Assembly (NCBI GenBank): GCA_943370295.1
Contig: CALRQL020000012.1
Coordinates: 1-64,000 of the forward strand
DNA length: 64,000 bases
DNA from: SB11 sp943370295
GTDB lineage: Bacteria; Bacteroidota; Bacteroidia; UBA8524
Direction of reading: 5' to 3'
Shown here: positions 1-7,801 of the stretch, piece by piece
Layout: each line of letters starts with the position of its first letter
Position numbering within the stretch: position 1 is the stretch's first letter
Translations under genes and position numbers: made by a program
Notes under the pieces: generated by a model
Seen by the model: the letters and a program-made list of their open reading frames with translations, nothing else
Databases searched by the model: none
What the model was told of the DNA's origin: nothing

Positions 1-150
1 GCATTTATCATTACAAGTGTATCCAGCTATCAGGGTTATTATACCACCGGTGGAGCGCTTGAGGTAGGTACATCCAGCACCCGAGCCGTGGTGTATAGCT
101 GCGTGATGATATTGTTTGCCGATTATTTATTAGCCCAACTGCTGTTATAA
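1..150 (+). CDS. MlaE-type ABC transporter permease, C-terminal end (partial)
   Basis: Frame 1 is open from the window edge to a TAA at 148-150 and gives the last 49 residues of a membrane protein. The visible part contains a YQGYYTTGGALEVG stretch followed by a TSSTRAVVYS segment and a hydrophobic tail, which matches the C-terminus of MlaE/Ttg2B permeases. These inner-membrane proteins work with an ATPase to move phospholipids between the inner and outer membranes. The ATPase gene starts four bases after this stop, so the two are almost certainly one operon. The start of the gene lies outside the window. Confidence 0.8.
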   Translation, partial: AFIITSVSSYQGYYTTGGALEVGTSSTRAVVYSCVMILFADYLLAQLLL

Positions 151-154
151 GAGG

Positions 155-883
155 ATGATAGAAGTTAAAAACCTGAATAAAAGTTTTGGTGAAAAACACG
201 TGCTGCAAAATGTTTCAGCAATGTTTGTTAAAGGCAGGCCTAATTTGATAATTGGGGCAAGCGGAAGCGGCAAAAGTGTGTTGATGAAGTGTATGGTGGG
301 GCTGTTAGAAGTTGATAGCGGTGAAATATTGTACGAGGGAAAAGATTTTGCCAATGCGGTTTATGACGAGAAGAAAGCAATACGACGTGAGATAGGGATG
401 CTGTTTCAGGGCGGTGCTTTGTTTGACTCGTTAACGGTTGAACAAAACGTGATGTTTCCGCTAAATATGTTCACTGAAATGAACAAAGAAGAAAAACTGG
501 AGCGGGTGAATTTTTGCCTTCAACGGGTAAACCTTGTAAACTCTAACAAGTTATTGCCTTCTGAAATTAGCGGTGGTATGAAGAAAAGGGTAGGGATTGC
601 CCGTGCAATAGCTCTTAATCCTAAGTTTTTGTTTTGTGATGAGCCTAACAGCGGTTTAGACCCTGTTACCAGTCGCGTGATTGATAATCTGATTCTTGAA
701 ATTACCGAGGAATACGGTATGACCACCATTATAAATACCCACGATATGAAAACGGTATTTGATATTGGTGAACGTATTGTATTTATTTACCAAGGAAAGA
801 AGGAATGGGAAGGTAATAAAGACCAAGTACGCGGAGCCAACAGCGAAGCTTTGAACGAGTTTATAAACGCATCGGTATTTTAG
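155..883 (+). CDS. ABC transporter ATP-binding protein, MlaF-like
   Basis: A 242-residue nucleotide-binding subunit, full length for the family. Walker A (GASGSGKS, about residues 34-41), the signature SGGMKKRV, Walker B (FLFCDEP) and the switch histidine (NTHD) are all visible. The LxxSGGMxKR form of the signature is typical of MlaF-type ATPases for retrograde phospholipid or related lipid transport. It follows the MlaE-like permease by four bases. A periplasmic MlaD-like subunit would be expected nearby but does not follow here, because the next gene is convergent. The stop overlaps the stop of the opposing glycosyltransferase gene by four bases (TTAG). The ATG at 155 is the first in frame after the upstream stop. 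Confidence 0.88.
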   Translation: MIEVKNLNKSFGEKHVLQNVSAMFVKGRPNLIIGASGSGKSVLMKCMVGLLEVDSGEILYEGKDFANAVYDEKKAIRREIGMLFQGGALFDSLTVEQNVMFPLNMFTEMNKEEKLERVNFCLQRVNLVNSNKLLPSEISGGMKKRVGIARAIALNPKFLFCDEPNSGLDPVTSRVIDNLILEITEEYGMTTIINTHDMKTVFDIGERIVFIYQGKKEWEGNKDQVRGANSEALNEFINASVF

Positions 884-2019
884 GCCGTTGCTTGCGAGTT
901 TTTGCCAAGCACCTCCATATATAAGTTTTCAATTTTACGGGTCATAGTTACAGCGTTAAACTCTTCTTGCACGGTTTTCAGAGCATTTTGTCCAAGCTTG
1001 GCACGCAAATCCGCATCATCAATAACTTTTATAAGTGCTTTTGCCAGTTCTTCTGGCTTTTGCGGGGTAACCAGTAAACCGTTTTCCCCGTCTTTAATTA
1101 TTTCTTTTGAACCATCAACAGCGCTAACCACTACGCATTTGCGCATAGCAATAGCTTCCATCATACCAATGGGCAACCCTTCCCACAACGAGGGCAGGCA
1201 GTACACATCAATACCGGCTAACACATTGGGTACATCCTGCCTAAAATTGTCAACTATAACACGGTCGCTAATTCCCAGTGTTTTTATAAGTTCTAATGTT
1301 TCGGCTTTCAAAGGACCTTCACCAATCATAAGCAAGGTTACATCTTTTCTGGCATCGCACACTTGCTTATAGGCTTTTATCATATTAATAGGGTCTTTTT
1401 GCACGTCCATGCGCACTATGTATCCAATCAATACATGGTTAGGATTTACCTTATAGTGCTCGCGTATATTAGATACAACCCCATCGGCATTAAACTTTTT
1501 AAGGTCGATACCGTAGCGGATTACTTTTGATTGAAACCCTTTGATACAGCCCCTGCCTGTTTCTTGGTTTGAGTATGAAACAGAGATGGTAACATCTACT
1601 TTGCGGGTAAGAAACGCCTCTGAGGCAATGCGTGCGTTTTTCTTTACAAAGCTTTGATCATCATGAAACGACCAGCCGTGTACAGTATATAACATGGGAA
1701 TCCCCAGTTTTTTACAGGCCCACCAAAGGTTTGATGTAGCCCTTGTGCCGTGATTATGAACCAGTTGTATTTTGTTGTCCTGTAGAAATTTTTTGATTAT
1801 CCCGAATTTACCAAAATCAAACCCTCTTTCTGTGTAAATAACGTGGGTTTCTATACCCATTTTATTCAACTCGTCCACCATGGGGCCGGGCGTAAATGAC
1901 AGCACTACAGGTTCAAAACGGGTTTTATCTAACTCTTGCACCAATGTTAGTACATGGCTCTCTCCACCACCAATCTTCCCTTGCCTAATAGTATGCAGCA
2001 CTTTAATTTTAGTAGCCAT
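880..2019 (-). CDS. GT4-type glycosyltransferase
   Basis: A 379-residue retaining glycosyltransferase of the GT-B fold. The N-terminal domain starts with the nucleotide-sugar glycosyltransferase signature (IGGGESHVLTLVQEL) and has HNHGT in mid-domain. The C-terminal domain has the family's EX7E motif (EGLPIGMME) near residue 290, which binds the donor nucleotide sugar. Such enzymes build lipopolysaccharide, capsule or glycolipids in the cytoplasm. The acceptor cannot be told from the sequence. I use the ATG at 2019. A TTG one codon upstream is also possible. The gene stands alone on this strand and converges on the Mla ATPase with a four-base overlap. Confidence 0.85.
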   Translation of the reverse strand: MATKIKVLHTIRQGKIGGGESHVLTLVQELDKTRFEPVVLSFTPGPMVDELNKMGIETHVIYTERGFDFGKFGIIKKFLQDNKIQLVHNHGTRATSNLWWACKKLGIPMLYTVHGWSFHDDQSFVKKNARIASEAFLTRKVDVTISVSYSNQETGRGCIKGFQSKVIRYGIDLKKFNADGVVSNIREHYKVNPNHVLIGYIVRMDVQKDPINMIKAYKQVCDARKDVTLLMIGEGPLKAETLELIKTLGISDRVIVDNFRQDVPNVLAGIDVYCLPSLWEGLPIGMMEAIAMRKCVVVSAVDGSKEIIKDGENGLLVTPQKPEELAKALIKVIDDADLRAKLGQNALKTVQEEFNAVTMTRKIENLYMEVLGKNSQATA

Positions 2020-2135
2020 CAATATCTTCGGTTCGTATTACAGACAAATCAACGGCTTTTTGCACATCTAAGCAAGCGAAATATGTGAACTTGTATTCTG
2101 CTAATGTGTATAGGGTTATTTTATATGTGAAAGTT

Positions 2136-2175
2136 AAAAAAAACTGCCCGCACCTGCAAAACAGGTAACGGGCAG
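2136..2175 (-). terminator. Rho-independent terminator of the 2203-2847 lipoprotein gene
   Basis: Read on the minus strand, CTGCCCG and CGGGCAG arms (2169-2175 and 2144-2150), extended by an inner CCTG/CAGG pairing, are followed by eight U (the A run at 2136-2143). It lies about 30 bases past the stop of the lipoprotein gene. Confidence 0.85.
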
Positions 2176-2202
2176 CGACAAAATATAGCGGATATGAGTT
2201 TC

Positions 2203-2847
2203 TTAGTTTATATGGTACTTTGATAGGCGTACAATGTAATGTTCTGCAGTTTTGGGGTAATGATAAAAATAGGTACGTTCAATGTCGCCCAATACAGGAT
2301 TATACTTTGAATATGAGTTTTTAAAACGATAACTATAGCCCATCTGCCCCTTGTCATAAATTTTATAAACGTTTTCAATTGTTTTAACAGTAAAAGTACC
2401 GGCAGGAGTTGTTAGCGGAGTTTCATTTGCTAATAGTTTAGAAGTGACAGTAAAAAGAGTGTCGTTGTTCTGCAACTCAGTCCTAGAACCCAAAACACCT
2501 TCTTTATCAGGAAGGAAATTACCTAAATGATTTACGAGTTTGCCACCTTCTTCCCGCCAATAGGATATAGAAGGATTAACCATTGATACGACCACCTTTT
2601 TGTAATAGGTTTTGCCGCTTATTGCGGTGTCTTTTTCAATAAATACACTATCTGTCTGTTTAGTAAGTTTTTCAACCCCGTTTGCGTCGCTATAATAAGT
2701 CTCATACACCCAGTAACTACCTACTTTCAATACCGCATAATCAGTTACGGGATTAGGTTGTGGCGCGGGATCGTTTTTATCTTTTTTACATGATGACAAA
2801 ATAATTAGCCCTGCAATAGCAGTTGATAACAATAACTTAGTGTTCAT
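2203..2847 (-). CDS. Putative lipoprotein of unknown function
   Basis: A 214-residue protein with a clear type II signal peptide: a hydrophobic core, then a lipobox ending in SSC at about residue 20, followed by KKDKND and a proline-rich linker. A cysteine followed by a charged spacer is common in Bacteroidota lipoproteins that reach the outer membrane. The mature part looks like an all-beta extracellular domain (many V/Y/T strands, YWVYETYY near the start). I do not recognise the family. It stands alone between a glycosyltransferase and an aminotransferase gene and ends in its own strong terminator, which suggests a monocistronic transcript. Confidence 0.7.
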   Translation of the reverse strand: MNTKLLLSTAIAGLIILSSCKKDKNDPAPQPNPVTDYAVLKVGSYWVYETYYSDANGVEKLTKQTDSVFIEKDTAISGKTYYKKVVVSMVNPSISYWREEGGKLVNHLGNFLPDKEGVLGSRTELQNNDTLFTVTSKLLANETPLTTPAGTFTVKTIENVYKIYDKGQMGYSYRFKNSYSKYNPVLGDIERTYFYHYPKTAEHYIVRLSKYHIN

Positions 2848-2937
2848 TAATTAGTTGTACAATTGGTTTACAATGAAGATTAACGCGGGTAAAAAAACTT
2901 TAGTATTGCTTTTTGTCGAATAGGTGGTTTGACTGAT

Positions 2938-2945
2938 TATATTTG
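2938..2945 (+). promoter_or_regulatory. Putative Bacteroidota -7 element
   Basis: TATATTTG matches the TAnnTTTG -7 element used by the primary sigma factor in this phylum. It ends 15 bases before the ATG at 2961. It also contains the TTG at 2943 that an ORF finder could take as start, which argues for the ATG. No convincing -33 TTTG at ideal spacing is seen. Confidence 0.45.
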
Positions 2946-2960
2946 ACGAAACGCACACAC

Positions 2961-3776
2961 ATGTTTTTATATAACGGACAAATAACCCCTGAACCTGCCA
3001 TAGAATTGTATAATCGCGCCTTTAGGTACGGAGATGCTTTTTTTGAAACCATGTTGTTTCACGATGGCAGCATTCCGTTGTTACGTCTTCATTTTGAGCG
3101 TGCTGCCAAAACGCTGAAACAACTTAAAATGCAAACATCAAATGATTTTTCGTTTGAAGGGCTCGCACCGTTATTGTATGATTTTTTAAGGGATGAAGAA
3201 CATCCCACCGCCAAAGTGCGCATTAGTTTTTGGCGAAACGGGCACGGTACGTATTTACCCCACGTAAACACAGTATCGTATTTGGTTGAAGCGGCTCCCA
3301 TTACCAATAAACCGTTTGTATTGAATGAAAAGGGGTTGGTATTGGGTGTTTATAAAGAAACCTACAAAAACACCGATTTTTTGGCCAATCTTAAAACCAT
3401 CGGTTGCCTTACTTATACACTGGCCAGTATGTGGGTGCGCGAAAACGGGGTGGATGATGCCGTATTGCTTAATAGCCACGGACGAATTGCCGAATGCACC
3501 AGCAGCAATGTTTTTATAGTGCGTGGAAGTGAGATAATCACCCCACCGCTTAGCGAGGGCTGTTTAGACGGAGTGATGCGCCGCCATTTGCTGGCTACAT
3601 TACCCAACAAAGGATTTAACGTAAAAGAACAGCCCGTTGAAATTGCTGACTTGCACCAAGCTGATGAGGTATTTATTACCAATGCGTTGGGGGTTAAGTG
3701 GGTGAAAGGAATAAGCGGTTCAGCAAAAAACTATGATAATAAAGTTGCTCAAAAAGCTTCTGAAATTGATCTATGA
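2961..3776 (+). CDS. Class IV PLP-dependent aminotransferase / aminodeoxychorismate lyase-like
   Basis: A 271-residue fold-type IV PLP enzyme. The N-terminus (YNGQ, then AFRYGDAFFETM) has the typical RYGDGxFET-like motif. The PLP lysine is probably in NLKT, about 20 residues before the DDAVLLNSHGRIAECTSSNVF block, which holds the family's E-x-SxxN/S-F signature. Relatives are branched-chain aminotransferase, D-amino acid aminotransferase and aminodeoxychorismate lyase (PabC). The length and the weak specificity loops do not separate these, so the substrate is open. The gene overlaps the next one by four bases (ATGA), suggesting translational coupling. Confidence 0.82.
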   Translation: MFLYNGQITPEPAIELYNRAFRYGDAFFETMLFHDGSIPLLRLHFERAAKTLKQLKMQTSNDFSFEGLAPLLYDFLRDEEHPTAKVRISFWRNGHGTYLPHVNTVSYLVEAAPITNKPFVLNEKGLVLGVYKETYKNTDFLANLKTIGCLTYTLASMWVRENGVDDAVLLNSHGRIAECTSSNVFIVRGSEIITPPLSEGCLDGVMRRHLLATLPNKGFNVKEQPVEIADLHQADEVFITNALGVKWVKGISGSAKNYDNKVAQKASEIDL

Positions 3777-4828
3777 AGCGGTATTACTTGATAATTGCGA
3801 GTGTTGTTACTCTTATCGCTTGTAAGCAAGAAGGGAAAAAGGAGAACAGTACTGAAGGTAAAAATGAAAAGCAAGAAGTAAGCACAGGCATATCAGCGAC
3901 CGAAGGAGAGGTTGAAGAGTGTTTTGAAGGCATTCCCTTAATCACTAGTAATGTTCTAAAAAAGCCATTATTGGTAGTGAATGATTTAAATAAGCCAACG
4001 CTTGTAGTTCAGAAGTTATTTCCCGGAAAAATATGCGGAGAGAGGAGCATATTATGGAAGGTTAAAACTAATAGTACATTGAAAGTTGATGAAGGGACTT
4101 ATGAAGGAGAAGAAAAAGTGTTTCCAGCAATTGACGCAATAAATGAAACAGTGTATGAAGAGTCATTATTTTATACCAAAGAGAATACTAAACATTGCGC
4201 ACTATTCTTTTCAACCTGTGTTACGGATGAAGGTTCAATGCTACTGCGGCTAGGACGTTTTAACTGTGCGGTTTTAGGAGTAGCAATATTTAAACAAACA
4301 GGAAAAAATTGGGAGTTGTTGGGGTATAACCCTGCTATAGGATGCTTTGGGATGTTTGGCTCTCCAAACACACCACAATTGATAAAATTAAATAACTCCG
4401 ACTATGGATTCTTTATTACTAACGGTGTAGCAGGTGGGGGTGGTCCGTATACTTCAGATGCACATTTTTATAGGTTGGATGAAACAATAACAAGTTTGTT
4501 TGTTGACAGGAATACAGAAAGACTAAACACATCTGTATCCACTTGGGGATTTAAAGTTGAAATTGATGAAGCCAAAGCTATAAACATTACAGTTGAAGGG
4601 TATATCAATGATTACGATATTGATGAAGAAGAAATAAAAACGCTGCCTGATGAATATGCAGCATTGGTAAAGAAAAAAGGGAATTATCAATTTAAAGAGA
4701 CACGAAAATATACACCAGATAATTCAGGAGGGTATATTGGGGGAGGTAGTCAGTTTAGCTATACGCATAAACCCCTCAATAATTCAAAGGGCAATACACA
4801 GCTTAAATTTAAGGATTATATCAATTAA
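3773..4828 (+). CDS. Putative lipoprotein of unknown function, coupled to the aminotransferase gene
   Basis: A 351-residue protein with a lipoprotein signal (MKRYYLIIASVVTLIAC; Cys at about residue 17) followed by a long charged, low-complexity linker rich in K and E. The mature part has conserved-looking patches such as CFGMFGSPNTPQL and NGVAGGGGPYTSDAHFYRL, and ends with a GGYIGGGSQFSY segment. I do not recognise the family. Codon use looks more A+T rich than its neighbours, which may mean it was gained more recently. It starts inside the stop of the aminotransferase gene (ATGA) and its stop overlaps that of the convergent thioesterase gene by four bases. Confidence 0.65.
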   Translation: MKRYYLIIASVVTLIACKQEGKKENSTEGKNEKQEVSTGISATEGEVEECFEGIPLITSNVLKKPLLVVNDLNKPTLVVQKLFPGKICGERSILWKVKTNSTLKVDEGTYEGEEKVFPAIDAINETVYEESLFYTKENTKHCALFFSTCVTDEGSMLLRLGRFNCAVLGVAIFKQTGKNWELLGYNPAIGCFGMFGSPNTPQLIKLNNSDYGFFITNGVAGGGGPYTSDAHFYRLDETITSLFVDRNTERLNTSVSTWGFKVEIDEAKAINITVEGYINDYDIDEEEIKTLPDEYAALVKKKGNYQFKETRKYTPDNSGGYIGGGSQFSYTHKPLNNSKGNTQLKFKDYIN

Positions 4829-5289
4829 TCCCTCTTAGCAAGGTTTTTAACAACGGCCATTAGGGCGGTACAGTGGGCTATTTGGGTAAGTTTCCCGTTT
4901 TTCTCAATCCAAACTTCTCCCTCACAAAAGTGCAGCATTTGTCCTGGTTTCATCACCCAACCTTTGGCAATTAAACGTTCACCGTCGCCGGGGTTCAGGT
5001 AACTTACTTTTAAGTCGGCAGTAACCACTGCTTCGCCCGCTGCCACCAACGAAAATGCGGCAAATCCCGTAACCAAGTCGCACAATGTAGCTGTTACTCC
5101 GCCGTGTGTAAACCCGGCTTGTTGCAAGTGCTGTTGCTGCATAGTAAGCTCACACTCCATATATCCTTTTTCAATTACAGTAAGGTTGGCACCAATGTGG
5201 TGCATAAAGTGTTGGGCGTTCAGTTTTTGGCGTATGGTATCAGCAAAATCAGGGTTTTGCGTAATGAGATGGGATAAATCAGGCTTCAT
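4825..5289 (-). CDS. PaaI-family hotdog thioesterase
   Basis: A 154-residue hotdog-fold protein. The QAGFTHGGVTATLCDLVTGFAA block is the classic catalytic segment of PaaI/YdiI thioesterases (HGG...D), and it is followed by TADLKVSYLNP, typical of the second half of the fold. It would hydrolyse acyl-CoA thioesters, perhaps aromatic or medium-chain ones, in the cytoplasm. I use the ATG at 5289; a TTG at 5301 is the only upstream in-frame alternative. The start lies eight bases past the stop of the COG3014-like gene, so it is probably the last gene of the lpoB-like operon. Confidence 0.85.
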   Translation of the reverse strand: MKPDLSHLITQNPDFADTIRQKLNAQHFMHHIGANLTVIEKGYMECELTMQQQHLQQAGFTHGGVTATLCDLVTGFAAFSLVAAGEAVVTADLKVSYLNPGDGERLIAKGWVMKPGQMLHFCEGEVWIEKNGKLTQIAHCTALMAVVKNLAKRD

Positions 5290-5297
5290 AAATGGCC

Positions 5298-6731
5298 TCA
5301 AAAATAACTGTTTATTGATTGTATGGTTTGATAAGGTTGCACATAAGTACGCCCTGCTTTAATATCAAACTTAAAAGTAGCGGTATCTACACGGTTGTTC
5401 AATCCTCTTAAAGTCAACTTTACTTCTTGCGGGCCCGTAGGTAGTGTAACCCGTGTATAGTTGATGGTATGCGGCAGTGAGTTCCAGCCGCGAGTGTCGG
5501 CCTGTTCTGTTAAATAATTAATCAAACCGATGGCTGCTCCTGCGTCCTTATTCTCTTTCTTCGCTTGATGTTCAGCTACCTTTTTAAGCGTTAAGCGCAA
5601 CAAGGTTTTGCCAAACTCGTGCAGCATACGGTCGTTAAGGGTTTTAAATGCAGTAGCATTAATATCTTCCAGTGTTTCAAAAGCAAAATTTTGTCCGTTT
5701 GCCGTTAAAGTAGCACTTTGGTAAAACGGCTTCCGCTCCACATAGGCGGGAAAAGCAGCTCTTATAAGCTCAACATCACTAAACCCGCTGCTTTGGTTAG
5801 GGTCGTTAGAACCATAATACACAGGGATTGAATAGCCGTATTGAGGGTTGGTAAATGTATACCAGCCGCCTACACCCTTCACAATCGTGAAATCAGCAGT
5901 TACTTGGCTTTTAACAGGGCCAAGTCCGTTATTCCAAAAGAAAATAAGATTGCCTGCTTTTGCATCGGTTTTCGGGTCAAAAGGTAAACTATATTTTTTG
6001 GTGTAAAATTCAACCTCGTTACTAAAACCCGAAAGGTATGCAGCACGTATCAAGTCTTTTTTAAGTTGAAGCGGTGCATTCAGCCCGAAGAACTGGCTGT
6101 ACTCGCTTTCATAGTATCCGATTGCGTTTCGGTACGAGATAAAAGCAGCATTGTAATCCAACGTAAGCTCGTACACAATACCCAACAGTGTATGGGCAAA
6201 CGCATTGTGTTGCAGCTTAAACGATTTATCGCCCAATACCCAGTCCTTGTATTTATCGTCAATTCTTTGCAGTTGTAAGCTCAACCGTCGGGCTTGCACA
6301 TGGGCACGCTCAAGGTCGTTCATTTGTACAAAGTTCAAAATCTGGTAGTAGCTAATCATCACCGCTTCAAAATCCTCACCGCCATACTCTTTCACACGGG
6401 GGTTAATCAGGTATGATAATGCTTCTCGACCGTAATTGGTATTCAGGTCTTCCCAGTAATAATCAGCTTTTAAGAGGTATTTATAGCTCTCGGTATTATT
6501 ACCAACCATCCAAGCCAGTGCGCCCCTGTTCAGGTAATACAATACCTTGTCTTTACCCTTGTCCCACTTGTCCTCTTTCGTACTCACCATTTCGTACGCC
6601 TGTTTCACATTACCGTTGGCAAGGTGTTGGTTCAGTTCGTACGAGTTGCGGGTGTAATACGAGCAAGCAGGGTATAGCAACAGCAAGCCTGCTGCCAGCA
6701 ATAGCCGTTTTGCCTTATCTATTCCTATCAT
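5298..6731 (-). CDS. COG3014-like outer-membrane lipoprotein
   Basis: A 477-residue protein with a lipoprotein signal (LLLLYPAC, Cys at about residue 23) and then TPR-like helical repeats (LNRGALAWMVGNN, YLLKADYYWEDLN, NDLERAHVQARRL) to about residue 220, followed by an alpha/beta C-terminal part. This matches the uncharacterised COG3014 lipoprotein family. In many bacteria COG3014 genes sit beside lpoB-like genes, as here: the LpoB homologue is 57 bases upstream on the same strand. A role in control of peptidoglycan synthesis at the outer membrane is an inference from that neighbour. Confidence 0.75.
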   Translation of the reverse strand: MIGIDKAKRLLLAAGLLLLYPACSYYTRNSYELNQHLANGNVKQAYEMVSTKEDKWDKGKDKVLYYLNRGALAWMVGNNTESYKYLLKADYYWEDLNTNYGREALSYLINPRVKEYGGEDFEAVMISYYQILNFVQMNDLERAHVQARRLSLQLQRIDDKYKDWVLGDKSFKLQHNAFAHTLLGIVYELTLDYNAAFISYRNAIGYYESEYSQFFGLNAPLQLKKDLIRAAYLSGFSNEVEFYTKKYSLPFDPKTDAKAGNLIFFWNNGLGPVKSQVTADFTIVKGVGGWYTFTNPQYGYSIPVYYGSNDPNQSSGFSDVELIRAAFPAYVERKPFYQSATLTANGQNFAFETLEDINATAFKTLNDRMLHEFGKTLLRLTLKKVAEHQAKKENKDAGAAIGLINYLTEQADTRGWNSLPHTINYTRVTLPTGPQEVKLTLRGLNNRVDTATFKFDIKAGRTYVQPYQTIQSINSYF

Positions 6732-6788
6732 AAGGTAAGGGGATGGATATTAAAACTAAAGTGGGACAAAAAGGGTAGGGGGCTGCCC

Positions 6789-7379
6789 TTAGTTTTTGAT
6801 GTATTTCTTAATTTCCTTGTCGCCAATCCAAACCTTAATATTGCTTTCAAGGTCAATCAACTCAAGGTTAATTTTATAAGTCACCACTTTTTCGTTTTTG
6901 TAGGCATCAACGTTGCTGTTAATTACGCCCATCAACATAAAGTCGGCACCTTTTTCTTTGCCCCATTTTTTGCGGCTTTCTTCGGTAGAAAAAGTTTGTT
7001 GGTCTTCACGTTCAGCACGCAAATCATCGCGACCTTCTTTTGATTGAACTACGGTTACAGTAGCGGTATTGATAAACTCTTTTTCAATATCCTTAATAAA
7101 GGTTTCGGGTTGGATATCAGGCTCGGTAGTATTGTTGCGTATACGACCTACAATAACCACAGGTTTGCGGCCCATTTTTTCGTTAAACTCTTTTAACCAA
7201 GGGCGACCTAACGCATCAGTAATCATTTCATCTGCAACAAGTTTGCTGTCAGTATCATTCCAGCGTCCGCTCAAATCGGTTACTTGGTTGGGGTCAATAC
7301 GTTCAACTTTGCGGGTTTGGCAGGCTGAAGTAGCTAGCATAAGAGCAATAGCGGGGGCAATAATGTATGCTTTTTTCAT
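6789..7379 (-). CDS. LpoB-like penicillin-binding-protein activator lipoprotein
   Basis: A 196-residue lipoprotein (lipobox ATSAC, Cys at about residue 20). The mature sequence has the LpoB hallmarks: DLSGRWNDTDS, then GRKPVVIVGRIRNNTTEPDI, FIKDIEKEFIN, and a C-terminal GADFMLMGVINSNVD...YKINLELIDL block. In Escherichia coli LpoB reaches from the outer membrane through the peptidoglycan to activate PBP1b. Homologues in this phylum are common but their targets are largely untested. It heads a minus-strand operon with the COG3014-like gene and perhaps the PaaI-like thioesterase. Confidence 0.85.
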   Translation of the reverse strand: MKKAYIIAPAIALMLATSACQTRKVERIDPNQVTDLSGRWNDTDSKLVADEMITDALGRPWLKEFNEKMGRKPVVIVGRIRNNTTEPDIQPETFIKDIEKEFINTATVTVVQSKEGRDDLRAEREDQQTFSTEESRKKWGKEKGADFMLMGVINSNVDAYKNEKVVTYKINLELIDLESNIKVWIGDKEIKKYIKN

Positions 7380-7537
7380 AGTCCGTATATGTTTATAAGG
7401 GTAAATTCAATTTCCGTTCCAAAAAATTATAATGCAAGTTTACAGTGTTTCTATGCAAAAAAAGAACTCAAATAAGTATCATTTTACACAGCACACATTA
7501 CCTATACAATATAAGGCATGCTTACCCCTATAGCCAG

Positions 7538-7711
7538 CTACTTTTTATTGTTTTTTTGCAATGTGCTCCGCCTGGGTTCGGGTACATTTGCATAGTCATA
7601 AGGGCAATGGCGACAACCGTTGCCACAGCAGTAACCGCGCTTGCGGTGGAATTTTTCGGTAAATACCATCAACCCCTTATCAAAATAATAATCTACGTTT
7701 TCTTTTAACAT
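7538..7711 (-). CDS. Small Cys-rich protein, DUF5522 family
   Basis: A 57-residue gene missed by common length cut-offs. It starts with ATG at 7709-7711 (minus strand; an in-frame stop lies five codons upstream) and ends with TAG at 7538-7540. The core reads GYCCGNGCRHCPY, with four cysteines and a histidine in a CC-x4-C-x2-C pattern, which is the hallmark of DUF5522. The preceding MVFTEKFHRKR also fits that family. Function is unknown; the cysteines suggest metal or Fe-S binding. It lies alone between the lpoB-like gene and the divergent TonB receptor gene. Confidence 0.85.
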   Translation of the reverse strand: MLKENVDYYFDKGLMVFTEKFHRKRGYCCGNGCRHCPYDYANVPEPRRSTLQKNNKK

Positions 7712-7801
7712 TTTGTATGCAAGGTATCAACCTTTGGTTTGCTTTTATCGTTAATATACACCGTAATGCAAAAATTGTTTAGCTTGCGCCCGTTTTTTGT
7801 C

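Noticed and set aside
7739..7801. Upstream TTG start of the TonB receptor
   Set aside because: The ATG at 7802 directly precedes a clean signal peptide.
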